Notes under the pieces: model-generated | What the model was told of the DNA's origin: nothing | Seen by the model: only the letters and a program-made list of their open reading frames with translations | The model's database searches: none | Program-made: the position numbers and the translations under genes | From: Nitrosarchaeum sp. | GTDB taxonomy: Archaea; Thermoproteota; Nitrososphaeria; Nitrososphaerales; Nitrosopumilaceae | Direction: 5' to 3' | DNA length: 64,000 nucleotides | Assembly: GCA_023265135.1 (NCBI GenBank) | Contig: JAHFUM010000003.1 | Coordinates: 117,335-181,334, forward strand | Shown here: in pieces, positions 33,976-41,870 of the stretch | Position numbering within the stretch: the first letter of the stretch is position 1 | How the letters are laid out: every line of letters starts with the position of its first letter

Positions 33976-34956
33976 ATGTCATTTCCAACTAGACGCCTTC
34001 GCAGATTAAGAACTTCTGAGAAAATGAGAGAGTTAATTCAAGAAACAACTCTAACTCCAAAGGATTTGATTTGTCCAGTGTTTGTTCAAGAAGATTTAAA
34101 ATTTAGGGTCAAAGTGGAATCAATGTCAGAAATTGAAAGATTACCTCTAGAAGATATTAGTGATGAAGTGGGTACAATTTCAGATTTGAATATTCCATCA
34201 ATTATGTTATTTGGAATCCCTACCAAAAAAGACGATGCAGGCACTTCAGCATTTGATGATAATGGAATTGTTCAAAAAGCAATTTCTCAGATTAGAAAAA
34301 ATTTTGGAGATAAAATAGTAATTATGGCTGATGTGTGTCTGTGTCAATTTACATCCACAGGTCATTGTGGAATTATAAAAGGAAACAAAATAGATAATGA
34401 CTCTAGCCTAGAAACGCTTGCGAAAATTGCAGTTAGTCAAGCAAAAGCAGGTGTAGACACGGTTTCACCCTCTGCAATGATGGATGGGCAGGTAGCAACA
34501 ATAAGAAAGGCATTAGATGATGAGGGATTCACAGATGTTTCTATAATGTCACATTCAGCAAAACATCGTTCATCATTTTACTCACCTTTTAGAGATGCAG
34601 CAGAGTGTGCACCAAAGTTCGGAGATAGGAAAACTTACCAGGTCCCATTTACAAATGCCCGTGAAGCAATGATGGAGGTTGAAACAGACATCAATGAGGG
34701 GGTAGACATTGTAATGATCAAACCAGCTTTAGCATATTTAGATTTGATAGCAGAAACTAGAAGAAGATTCAACGTGCCAATTGCAGCATATAGTGTTTCT
34801 GGGGAATATGCGTTAGTAAAAGGAGCTGCAAAACAAGGTTGGATAAATGAAAAAGATATTACAGAAGAAATACTATACTGCATTAAACGAGCTGGGGCTG
34901 ATATGATTGTAACATACTTTGCAAAATCAGCAGCAAAGTTTCTTCAAAAATCATGA
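33976..34956 (+). CDS. hemB: Porphobilinogen synthase (delta-aminolevulinate dehydratase)
   Basis: A 326-residue TIM-barrel enzyme joining two 5-aminolevulinate molecules. Zinc-type metal site DVCLCQFTSTGHCG with three Cys; first active Lys in SHSAKHRSSFYSPFRDA; Schiff-base Lys in VMIKPALAYLD; SGEYALVKGA is also diagnostic. Start ATG at 33976 (MSFPTRRLRRLR) is preferred to TTG at 33970. The stop overlaps the next gene by 4 bases. Confidence 0.95.
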   Translation: MSFPTRRLRRLRTSEKMRELIQETTLTPKDLICPVFVQEDLKFRVKVESMSEIERLPLEDISDEVGTISDLNIPSIMLFGIPTKKDDAGTSAFDDNGIVQKAISQIRKNFGDKIVIMADVCLCQFTSTGHCGIIKGNKIDNDSSLETLAKIAVSQAKAGVDTVSPSAMMDGQVATIRKALDDEGFTDVSIMSHSAKHRSSFYSPFRDAAECAPKFGDRKTYQVPFTNAREAMMEVETDINEGVDIVMIKPALAYLDLIAETRRRFNVPIAAYSVSGEYALVKGAAKQGWINEKDITEEILYCIKRAGADMIVTYFAKSAAKFLQKS

Positions 34957-35264
34957 GAAATGATGAACGTTTTGAAATAGAGAGGGCTTTTGATTTACTG
35001 CCTCATGTTGTTGGTTCAAGTTGGGCAGTTATTTGGTTTAGATTAAATAAAATAAAAAAACCTACCCGAGAAGAATATAGAAATAAAGTTCTAGAGTATC
35101 TAAAAATGATGGAACCTATATTTGAATCATATCAAGGAGATGAAGGATTCTTGGAGATAGTAAAATACATTCATACAAGAAAACAAGAAGAGTATGAAAA
35201 AATCATGTCGGGTTTGAATAAAGAGGTCGAAAAGAGATATTTAAGATACATCGATTATGGGTAA
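34953..35264 (+). CDS. Unknown protein coupled to hemB, 103 aa
   Basis: ATG overlaps the hemB stop (ATGA), so it is the last gene of the siroheme-hemA-hemB operon. An alpha-helical, soluble protein, with an aromatic-rich VVGSSWAVIWFRLNKIKKPT segment and Tyr/Glu-rich helices. It may be a small thaumarchaeal factor in tetrapyrrole synthesis, suggested only by its coupling. No family recognised. Confidence 0.65.
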   Translation: MRNDERFEIERAFDLLPHVVGSSWAVIWFRLNKIKKPTREEYRNKVLEYLKMMEPIFESYQGDEGFLEIVKYIHTRKQEEYEKIMSGLNKEVEKRYLRYIDYG

Positions 35265-35303
35265 AAAGGATTTTTCTAAACTTTTAGATAAGAAATAAAA
35301 AAG

Positions 35304-35522
35304 TTAGGGAAGATTCAGCGGTATGTTGGTACTTCCCCATGGTTCTGAAATTCTAAACACATAATCTTTTGCAGGATCATAGATGAATTGTGTTCCATCG
35401 TATGGAATTAGAGGTCCAAACAACATGGAAAATTCTCTTACCTGTCTAGGTTTCAAAACAATGTTTCCGTTTGTAAAGTCGATTGCAGAAGGGTAATGAA
35501 ATTCAATTGACAGAACATGCAA
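35304..35522 (-). CDS. Conserved-looking small protein, 72 aa
   Basis: A mainly beta-strand protein: FTNGNIVLKPRQVREFSMLF, PLIPYDGTQFIYDPAKDYVF, ending in ISEPWGSTNIPLNLP. It has no membrane helix or Cys. ATG at 35522 has a TATA-like TATGTATTTAG about 20-30 bases upstream, consistent with a leaderless gene. Function unknown. Confidence 0.5.
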   Translation of the reverse strand: MHVLSIEFHYPSAIDFTNGNIVLKPRQVREFSMLFGPLIPYDGTQFIYDPAKDYVFRISEPWGSTNIPLNLP

Positions 35523-35579
35523 GGGGATATGCTAAATACATAAAACAGAACCTGTTTCGAATAAAATTAGATATGAAAT

Positions 35580-35687
35580 AGGGCAAAAAAATGCACTTTC
35601 TGTGTAATATTTTTGTCAGTTGATGATACAAGATGTATTTGTTGCAAAGCAGTTTTAAGAACAAAGCCTAGAGGAAAGAAAAATTAA
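35580..35687 (+). pseudogene. Possible start-less or broken small zinc-ribbon gene
   Basis: After a TGA the frame reads KKCTFC, then VDDTRCICCKAVLRTKPRGKKN and a stop. C-x2-C and C-x-CC are 14 residues apart, a plausible zinc site, and the basic tail looks like real protein. There is no standard start codon before the first Cys pair; an ATG (35573) in another frame is separated by a run of seven A. Either a frameshift in the A-run broke a small gene or an unusual start is used. Confidence 0.35.
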
Positions 35688-35711
35688 TTATTTTGTGTGG
35701 GTAAATTAATT

Positions 35712-36335
35712 TTATTTTAATTCCTTTTTTAGTTGATTCAAAAAGACTTTCATTACTTTAGTTCTCTTTTTGGCTTCAAGTTTACCAGATTTTGTGTTCA
35801 TAAGAGATTCTAATTTGAGTAGTTTACGGTAAAAGTGGTCAAGTGTCCAAATTTTATCATTAGGAATTCTATTTTTGCAGAAAGGATCTTTTACATTATA
35901 AAAAGGTCTTTTTTCAGAACCACCCACAGCAAAAACTCGGGCAATTCCTATTGCACCTATTGCATCCAAACGGTCAGCGTCTTGGAGAATTTTTCCCTCA
36001 ATGGTGTTAGGAATTTTATTTCTAGAAAAACTGTGATCTTTAATGGCATCATAAACTATCCGAATCTCTTCTTTTGTAAAATCAAATTTTTTTAAAATTT
36101 TCTTTGATTCTTCTGCACTTTTTATGGAGGATAGTTTTGAGCGTTTATCAGATTTCGGATATAAAATAATGTCATGTAACAACACAGCACATAGAACAAG
36201 TTTCTCATTAGCATTTTCATCATTACATATTTTTTTAGCATTTTTGAATACCCGCATAATATGTTCAAAGTCATGCGAAGAATCATTGATCATCAAATTA
36301 CATACTTCTTGTTTTAATGAATTTATAACATTCAT
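35712..36335 (-). CDS. HD-domain phosphohydrolase
   Basis: A 207-residue protein with the metal-binding HD pattern: H in SHDFEHIMRV (about 20), HD in LLHDII (about 53), KDHSFSRN (about 92) and D in LQDADRLDAIGAIGIAR (about 116). Such proteins cleave nucleotides or cyclic nucleotides; the substrate is unknown. It begins one base after the stop of the upstream membrane protein gene. Confidence 0.87.
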   Translation of the reverse strand: MNVINSLKQEVCNLMINDSSHDFEHIMRVFKNAKKICNDENANEKLVLCAVLLHDIILYPKSDKRSKLSSIKSAEESKKILKKFDFTKEEIRIVYDAIKDHSFSRNKIPNTIEGKILQDADRLDAIGAIGIARVFAVGGSEKRPFYNVKDPFCKNRIPNDKIWTLDHFYRKLLKLESLMNTKSGKLEAKKRTKVMKVFLNQLKKELK

Positions 36336-36336
36336 T

Positions 36337-36954
36337 TTAAAATCTCCACAACTTAGGTTTGACTAATCTAAGTTTCTTTTCATTTAACATAATATTCCAA
36401 TCAATTGCAGCAAAAACAACAATTGCTACAATTCCTAGAGCATCAGCTAATAAAATACCAACAAATCGGTCTTCAAACATTTTTGTAAATGGAGTAAGCA
36501 CAGCAGGACTTATCGTCAGCATAACATAAAATGCTAAAAGTTTTCCAAACCAGAATCCAATATACATGCCGATACTTTTTGCTTTTATCAGGCCATATGC
36601 CACGAATAAAATATTATCAGGTAAAGGGGTTGCTCCAAAAACAAATGAAGAAATAACATAACCAAACTTTTTCTTATTGAGATAATTCCCTATCATGGTT
36701 AAATTTGAAGTTTCATTATTTGACTTATTTTTGAATTTAGAAACAAGTTGTTTTAAAACAAATCGTCCAGATGTTGAAGCAGTGGCACCAACTATGGCAA
36801 GCACAGCTATATTCATAGAGTCATCTATTGCATAAAATGATGAAAGGACTAACCAATTAGGGGGCATTAGAATTGGCGAGATGTTTACCAAAAACAAAAT
36901 TATTAGAGGCCCAAGATATGAAAATCCGCCCAAAATTTCAAAAATATCCATCAT
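36337..36954 (-). CDS. VTT/DedA-like membrane protein (YqaA-type)
   Basis: A 205-residue protein with five or six membrane helices. LFLVNISPILMPPNWLVLSS as a re-entrant hairpin near the start, and FVFGATPLPDNILFVAYGLIKAK in the middle, with a conserved Pro in a hairpin, resemble DedA/VTT proteins, some of which flip lipids. The family call is moderate. Adjacent to the HD hydrolase (one base between). Confidence 0.65.
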   Translation of the reverse strand: MMDIFEILGGFSYLGPLIILFLVNISPILMPPNWLVLSSFYAIDDSMNIAVLAIVGATASTSGRFVLKQLVSKFKNKSNNETSNLTMIGNYLNKKKFGYVISSFVFGATPLPDNILFVAYGLIKAKSIGMYIGFWFGKLLAFYVMLTISPAVLTPFTKMFEDRFVGILLADALGIVAIVVFAAIDWNIMLNEKKLRLVKPKLWRF

Positions 36955-37138
36955 ATCTCATTTTTGTTCCTGGTTTTTTATTTCTAAACCCTTGGATTAC
37001 TATTTAATTATAAAAATACTTTGAAATGAATGAAAATTATCTAAAAATTTCATAAATTTTAGAACATTGATCACAAATTGTAAGAAATTGGAACAATCGT
37101 CCAATATACTTATAAGGAATTTCCACGTAAACTTCCCT

Positions 37139-37261
37139 ATGTCTGAAGTTAACTGGAAGTGTTTTAGATGTAATCTAACATGGAAAGATGAAAACATGGC
37201 AGACATACATAAAGAGATCTCAAAGCATTCCATAACTAAAGTAAAACAGATCGCTGTATAA
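37139..37261 (+). CDS. Micro zinc-finger protein, 40 aa
   Basis: Start ATG at 37139 (MSEVNWKCFRCNLTWKDEN), chosen because ACTTATAA (about 37108-37115) lies 24-31 bases upstream. One finger: CFRC, then H of IHKEISKH, a C-x2-C-x12-H-x6-H spacing, longer than classical C2H2. The C-terminal end is VKQIAV. A second tiny C2H2 gene is at 10351-10533. Function unknown. Confidence 0.65.
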   Translation: MSEVNWKCFRCNLTWKDENMADIHKEISKHSITKVKQIAV

Positions 37262-37309
37262 TTTTAAAAATTATTAGAATTTTTCTCAGAATTTAATAAA
37301 GAAATTTAG

Positions 37310-37410
37310 TGCAGAGAGTGGGATTTGAACCCACGAACTCCTGAGAGAAAGGATTTCCTATTTTGAGGATCTTGAGTCCTTCTCGGTTGACCGGGCTTCG
37401 ATACCTCTGC
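37310..37410 (-). tRNA. tRNA-Leu (CAA) with a 15-base intron
   Basis: Minus strand. Acceptor GCAGAGG pairs with TCTCTGC (G-T at the last pair), discriminator A, no encoded CCA. Anticodon CAA in the loop CTCAAGA; with the intron (37356-37370) removed, AAGGA pairs perfectly with TCCTT. Long variable arm (CTC...GAG), T arm GTGGG-TTCAAAT-CCCAC. The 86-base mature length suits leucine. The intron itself can form TCCT/AGGA. Confidence 0.9.
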
Positions 37411-37717
37411 AATGAGACTGGATATGGACTGATATTTTTCAATTACTATTACAATAAAATTCAAAAAATGATCGTAAAATTAGAGAATTTTCAAAACATT
37501 TGGCTATTTGTTTAATGTCTACTCAGAGTGAATAAAATCAAAAAAATGTGGGGGATTGAGATCTCACAAGATATTTACTAGAAAAAAAGAGTAAACAAGA
37601 CTACAAAATGTTCTGAGGGATCATCATTTTTCATCAAATGTTTATTGGTTAGAGTAAAAACAAACAGTTTTTTCAAGAAATAAAATTTAAAAAATAAAAA
37701 AGAAAAACAATCACACA
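37411..37717. other. Intergenic region, about 300 bases
   Basis: Gap between tRNA-Leu and the end of the phasin-like gene. A TATA-like AAAAATATC (minus, about 37432-37440) fits the tRNA promoter. A GAGATCTC palindrome lies near 37559. Nothing else is recognised. Confidence 0.4.
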
Positions 37718-38140
37718 TTAATTTTTGATTTGTGTGAATGGGGTTATCCAAGATTGGACAATATCTTTATTCAAATCAGCAAATGCATTGACGTTGTCAT
37801 TGAATGTTTTAATGTTTTGTACGGTTGCATCAATTGTAGTTTTAACAATTTGACTTTGTACAGTATTTGCTTGAACAACTTGCTTATTGATATCTACAAA
37901 TGAGGTTTTCATTGTATCTGGAATTTCAGATGAAAATCCATTCTTTTTTGCAAATTCTTGTTGCATTGATATCGAAGCATCGATTGTTTTTTCACATGCT
38001 TTAACACATTCCTCTTGTAGGTGTGTCAAAGATTGAAAATACTGCGGTACATTTTTTGTAACATTTTCAAAATATTTTTGAACATTTTGCTTGTACATTG
38101 AATAGACATTTCCCGATTGATTTGTTTGTGAGGTTTGCAT
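37718..38140 (-). CDS. Phasin-like protein, 140 aa
   Basis: An all-helical protein rich in Gln, Asn and Thr with no Trp until WITPF. Blocks such as FENVTKNVPQYFQSLTHLQ, CEKTIDASISMQQEFAKK and KTTIDATVQNIKTFNDNV look like phasins, which coat polyhydroxyalkanoate granules. PHA synthesis has been proposed in Nitrosopumilus-type archaea, but no phaC or phaE is in the window. A triple 10-bp repeat precedes its TATA box. Confidence 0.65.
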   Translation of the reverse strand: MQTSQTNQSGNVYSMYKQNVQKYFENVTKNVPQYFQSLTHLQEECVKACEKTIDASISMQQEFAKKNGFSSEIPDTMKTSFVDINKQVVQANTVQSQIVKTTIDATVQNIKTFNDNVNAFADLNKDIVQSWITPFTQIKN

Positions 38141-38164
38141 ATTCGTAATTCTGGTTACATATAT

Positions 38165-38178
38165 GGTTATATATACTA
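38165..38178 (-). promoter_or_regulatory. TATA box of the phasin-like gene
   Basis: AGTATATATAACCA-type element (minus strand), 25-38 bases before the ATG at 38140, directly downstream of the triple repeat. Confidence 0.5.
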
Positions 38179-38179
38179 T

Positions 38180-38209
38180 TGGTAATAAATGGTAATGAAT
38201 GGTAATAAT
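38180..38209. repeat. Three tandem 10-bp repeats, TGGTAATRAA
   Basis: TGGTAATAAA, TGGTAATGAA, TGGTAATAAT in direct tandem. The 10-base spacing places each copy on the same face of the helix. It lies immediately upstream of the phasin-like gene's TATA box, a good place for an activator or repressor array. Confidence 0.6.
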
Positions 38210-38449
38210 AGGCGATAGACGCCATTTAAATAATTAGTAATAATAGAACCATTTTAGAATTAGACAGAACTTTGAATATATCAATAGATGTGTCTTGATC
38301 TCTCAATTTTGATCGGGTAATTTCTTTAGATTAAGTATAATTTTAAGAAAAACCAAGATCATTTTGAATAAACGACATAATACAGTTTCAATAAGACATT
38401 GAGAGTATTTTAAAAAAGCTTATAATTGTCCAGACAGGAGGAAAATTAC
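38210..38449. other. Intergenic region upstream of the OB-fold gene
   Basis: About 240 bases between the repeat array and the OB-fold gene. Both neighbours are transcribed away from it. A TTTTAAAAAAGCTTATAA stretch (38408-38425) is the likely TATA region of the plus-strand gene. No other feature is seen. Confidence 0.4.
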
Positions 38450-38755
38450 ATGGCAGAATTTCAATCAGTTGCACAAGTAAAAAAAATGCGAAGTGGAATT
38501 AATCTAAAAGCTGAAGTAAAGAGTAAAGGAGACCCAAGAACAGTTAATCTCAAAACAGGTGGCACAGTAGATGTTTGTGATGCAGTAATATCAGATGGAA
38601 CAGATGACATCAAACTGACATTGTGGGGAGACGATATTAAAGCAGTAAACATTGGGGATGTGGTTGTTATAACAAATGGATATACCAATGAATTCAAAGG
38701 TGAGGTTTCCCTAACAAAAGGCAAGTTTGGTAAAATGGAAATTAATCCTCAGTAA
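38450..38755 (+). CDS. OB-fold nucleic-acid-binding protein (RPA/SOSS-B-like), 101 aa
   Basis: A single OB fold: KKMRSGINLKAEVKSKGDPRTV, then AVISDGTDDIKLTLWGDDI and IGDVVVITNGYTNEFKGEVSL. The ISDGT-x-x-I-x-LTLW block is typical of archaeal RPA-like and human SSB1/SOSS-B proteins that bind single-stranded DNA. Start ATG at 38450 with GGAGG (38438-38442) ahead; the in-frame TTG at 38426 would contain that site. Monocistronic. Confidence 0.87.
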   Translation: MAEFQSVAQVKKMRSGINLKAEVKSKGDPRTVNLKTGGTVDVCDAVISDGTDDIKLTLWGDDIKAVNIGDVVVITNGYTNEFKGEVSLTKGKFGKMEINPQ

Positions 38756-39048
38756 ATAAAATATTTTAAATCATTTTTTGATATTTTAGTGCATCATTTT
38801 ATCCAAACAAACAAGTATATTTTTTAACAGATATATATTTTGATTTTTTAAGACAGTAGTCATGCAATGAGTTTTTGGTAATGAAATTGCAATAAAGATA
38901 AATATAAAAAACAAACTTATGTAAAATGAATTTTTGAATGTATTTGATTCAAAATTTATTATCATAAATTATTGAACATAAAAATAAATAGTTTGAGAAT
39001 TATTTTATACCAATATCCCACATACAAAAAACAGGCAAAACATGCAAC
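38756..39048. other. Intergenic region, about 290 bases, between convergent genes
   Basis: Very AT-rich with T-runs (for example 38819-38826) that could end transcription of the OB-fold gene. No gene, tRNA or repeat is recognised. Confidence 0.4.
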
Positions 39049-39654
39049 CTAGAAATTCTGTTTATTGTTCTTAGTATTTTTCCAATCAACAAAAGATAAG
39101 ATCACACCTATCAATAATATAACAATTCCAATAATTAACAAAATGCCAGATATTGCAAGAGGTAAAACCTTATTCATAAAAGAAGAATTAGGATCAGAAA
39201 GAGCATGTGATTTATCAGGATCTTCAGAAAGCATAACAACCATATTGATTATTTTAGAACCATGATTTTGAATTTCAAAGTTTAATGTATCAGATTGATG
39301 AATTTCTAACGTCTCAAAAATAACGGGACCATTTTGAGAAAAAACTCCGTAATTATCCCCATAAATATTAGATATGGATATTGAGAGTTTATCGCCGTCC
39401 TGAAAATCTATTATCTGTATACCCCATAATAGAGGAATATTAGATGACTTTGTACTATATGAAAAATATCCAGATTCGCCAGGTAGAATTTGTATTTTGT
39501 CAGAAACCTGATCAAACATTCCTTTAAAAACAGACGGAATGTAAAGATCATTACCATTAATAATATCATTAGGAAAAACAGAGAACATAATCAAGAGGGA
39601 CACTACAACTAGTATCAAGCCACATATTCCAATTATAGAACCACGTTTTTTCAT
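39049..39654 (-). CDS. Membrane protein with an extracellular beta domain, 201 aa
   Basis: Two membrane helices, one near the N-terminus (about 5-25) and one near the C-terminus (about 165-188), flank an outer-face domain: ILPGESGYFSYSTKS, LEIHQSDTLNFEIQNHGSKIINMVVMLSEDP. The layout recalls p24/GOLD-like two-helix proteins, but no homology is claimed. Start ATG at 39654 (MKKRGSIIG) is favoured over 39684. Function unknown. Confidence 0.6.
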   Translation of the reverse strand: MKKRGSIIGICGLILVVVSLLIMFSVFPNDIINGNDLYIPSVFKGMFDQVSDKIQILPGESGYFSYSTKSSNIPLLWGIQIIDFQDGDKLSISISNIYGDNYGVFSQNGPVIFETLEIHQSDTLNFEIQNHGSKIINMVVMLSEDPDKSHALSDPNSSFMNKVLPLAISGILLIIGIVILLIGVILSFVDWKNTKNNKQNF

Positions 39655-39765
39655 TTTATTTAAAATAATAAAAATAAACCCCACTTTAATACTAACGATA
39701 AAATGAACAATATTTGAGTTCTAAAATCATTTTAGTCAAAAAAACTTATTTGTTTATTTTTTAGA

Positions 39766-40704
39766 TTATTTTGATTTTTTCTTTGTTGCTTTTCTTGAAG
39801 GAGCTTTTGATTTTTTCTTTGTTGCTTTTCTTGAAGGAGCTTTTGATTTTTTCTTTGTTGCTTTTCTTGAAGGAGCTTTTGATTTTTTCTTTGTTGCTTT
39901 TCTTGAAGGAGCTTTTGATTTTTTCTTTGTTGCTTTTCTTGAAGGAGCTTTTGATTTTATAGACTTACGTTTTTGAGATAACTTTCGTTTTTTTGCAAGT
40001 AATGCTTGAAGATTAGAGGTTAATTTTTCAAGTGCTTTCGCAGCAGATTCTTCTGCTCTAGTTTTTTGTTCTAATTCTTTAGTAAATTTTTCTGCAGCTT
40101 TGTGACTTGTACTCATCACTTCACGCAAGGAAGGTTTTGATTTTGATTGTTTTTGAATCTTTGTGCTGATTTTTGATTTAATTTCGTTGAATTTGGCAAC
40201 TTCTTCGGCAATCTTTTTTGCCGTTTTTTCTCTGTTTTTTATCTCAAATTCTAACTCATGAATATGGTCATTTATTGTGCCTAATCGTGATTTTGCATTC
40301 TGTTCTTCTTCAAGATTTTTAGCAAATTCAAGTTCTTGTTCTACTTCACCGAATGCGTCTTTTTCTCGATTTAGATTCTCACGAGCTGCTGTGATCAGTC
40401 TTTCAATACTTTCTAATTGAGATGTCTTTTGATTGAGGATTCCAGATATGTCAGTTGCATCCTCTTTTTCAGATTCAATTTTTCGATCTATAGAATTCAA
40501 ACCAGAAGACGATCTTCTTTCAAGAGATCTAACTTGCAGGAGTTGTTTTTCAGCTTTTTTCCGTAGATTAGATGCTTCTTGTTTCTTTTGTCTTAGTTTA
40601 ATTATTAATTTTTCAAGTGATGCCAACGATTGTGTAAAGACAGATTGGTCGGTTAAGTTGTGAATATAATCATGATTTGACTTACCAGTTAACAAAATTA
40701 ACAT
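39766..40704 (-). CDS. Coiled-coil protein with histone-H1-like repeat tail, 312 aa
   Basis: Residues about 28-245 are a long heptad-type coiled coil (LEKLIIKLRQKKQEASNLRK...; ELEFAKNLEEEQNAK). The last 65 residues are an extremely basic tail with five copies of KSKAPSRKATKK, like the Lys/Ala/Pro/Ser tail of linker histones. The coil suggests dimerisation and the tail DNA or RNA binding, so a chromatin or nucleoid role is plausible. The repeats are nearly identical in DNA. Start ATG at 40704, 62 bases from the start of the divergent gene. Confidence 0.75.
   Translation of the reverse strand: MLILLTGKSNHDYIHNLTDQSVFTQSLASLEKLIIKLRQKKQEASNLRKKAEKQLLQVRSLERRSSSGLNSIDRKIESEKEDATDISGILNQKTSQLESIERLITAARENLNREKDAFGEVEQELEFAKNLEEEQNAKSRLGTINDHIHELEFEIKNREKTAKKIAEEVAKFNEIKSKISTKIQKQSKSKPSLREVMSTSHKAAEKFTKELEQKTRAEESAAKALEKLTSNLQALLAKKRKLSQKRKSIKSKAPSRKATKKKSKAPSRKATKKKSKAPSRKATKKKSKAPSRKATKKKSKAPSRKATKKKSK
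39773..39952 (-). repeat. Five tandem 36-bp repeats inside a gene
   Basis: Five consecutive copies of a 36-base unit beginning GATTTTTTCTTTGTTGCTTT on the plus strand, encoding KSKAPSRKATKK on the minus strand. Adjacent copies are identical as read, so the array expanded recently and copy number may vary between strains. Confidence 0.9.
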
Positions 40705-40766
40705 GCTTTGATCGCAAAAATCGATTTTTTGAAAAAATATTAGTAAAGGAAATTACTAAAAAAAGA

Positions 40767-41078
40767 ATGGATTTTCATCCAAAAGATCTGCCTGTATCAA
40801 AAACATATGATCTAAAAGATGTCAAAGATGCATCAGATGCAGTTGAAGATATGGTAAAATTAGGATTTACTGATAAAAAAGAGGGATACCGAGTGTTAAT
40901 GCCAAAAGAATCAAAACTTGCAAAAAGAATAGGGTATACAATAACAACTGGAGTCACATATGGACTTAGACAAAAAAAGGAGATCAGAGAAATAAGATAT
41001 TGGACATATCATTACGATGAAAATCATTACGCTATCGTTTTGATCAGTAACAAAAGCTTGACAGAATTAGGGTTTTGA
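40767..41078 (+). CDS. Conserved protein of unknown function, 103 aa
   Basis: Start ATG at 40767 (MDFHPKDLPVSKTYDLKDV) is more likely than a TTG at 40677, which lies inside the divergent coiled-coil gene; AAAAATATTAG (about 40733-40743) is a TATA-like element about 28 bases upstream. Alpha/beta, soluble; contains RIGYTITTGVTYGL and an aromatic IRYWTYHYDENHYAIVLI strand pair. No family recognised. Its end overlaps the convergent PAP2 gene by 12 bases. Confidence 0.65.
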   Translation: MDFHPKDLPVSKTYDLKDVKDASDAVEDMVKLGFTDKKEGYRVLMPKESKLAKRIGYTITTGVTYGLRQKKEIREIRYWTYHYDENHYAIVLISNKSLTELGF

Positions 41079-41735
41079 TTTCTCAAATATTTTGTATAAT
41101 TTTGTTCTTTTGGCCATCACTCCAGCTAACATTACACCCAGTATGGTTCCTCCAATAACATCCATTGGAAAATGCTGAAGAACATATACTCTGCTAATTG
41201 ATATCAATATAGGATATAGAAGCAACAAGTATGAACCTCGTGGAAATCTTTCAGATAAGGAATATCCAAGTATCACTCCAAAAATCATAGCCCTCGCTGC
41301 ATGTCCAGATGGATAAGATGCCTCAGGTCCTCCTTCACAAAATAATGCAAATGTATCACGGCTGATTGGTACTGGAAATGGTGCACCTTCATAAACAAAG
41401 TCAGGTCTATCTCTATCCACTCCACACTTTATGTATCCAGTTAGTATAGTAGACAGAACAATTAAAATCATCAAAGTGATTCCAACTCTTCGTGTTTTTT
41501 TGATTAAAAGCATTAAGATTCCAAAACCTAACATGTAAGTTGTATCACCACTTTCAGTGATTATCTGCATGACAATATCCAGATACGGATTTCCCACATT
41601 ATTAGCAACAAATGTAATTACGAATTGATCAAAACTTTCTGTAATGTGAAAATACACCAGTGTGGACACGATGACAAATATGATTACAAGTAAAACAAAC
41701 AAACGCGACCTAATATCAAAAATCCAATTCTTCAA
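41067..41735 (-). CDS. PAP2-family membrane phosphatase
   Basis: A 222-residue protein with five or six helices. All three phosphatase motifs are intact: K103-x6-RP (KCGVDRDRP), PSGH (142-145) and SR-x5-H-x3-D (181-192, SRVYVLQHFPMD). It probably removes phosphate from polyprenyl or other lipid phosphates at the outer membrane face. The second catalytic His (SGH) and third His are present, so an active enzyme is expected. Confidence 0.9.
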   Translation of the reverse strand: MKNWIFDIRSRLFVLLVIIFVIVSTLVYFHITESFDQFVITFVANNVGNPYLDIVMQIITESGDTTYMLGFGILMLLIKKTRRVGITLMILIVLSTILTGYIKCGVDRDRPDFVYEGAPFPVPISRDTFALFCEGGPEASYPSGHAARAMIFGVILGYSLSERFPRGSYLLLLYPILISISRVYVLQHFPMDVIGGTILGVMLAGVMAKRTKLYKIFEKSKP

Positions 41736-41870
41736 TTAAATAAACCTCAAGTATGTTACTTTTATTTTTTTCAAGTAGTTAAGTATTGAAAATAATTTAA
41801 TGGGTAAATATCAAAGCATAACCAAAATGATCGACTCAAAGAATTTAACCAAGAAGATAATAGAAAAATC

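Noticed and set aside
38180..38209. CRISPR array or origin iterons
   Set aside because: Only three 10-bp copies with no spacers, placed at a promoter; no cas or cdc6/orc gene nearby.
39771..39962. Plus-strand frame of repeated hydrophobic residues (FSLLLFLKELLI units)
   Set aside because: It is the antisense shadow of the Lys-rich repeat tail of the minus-strand coiled-coil gene.
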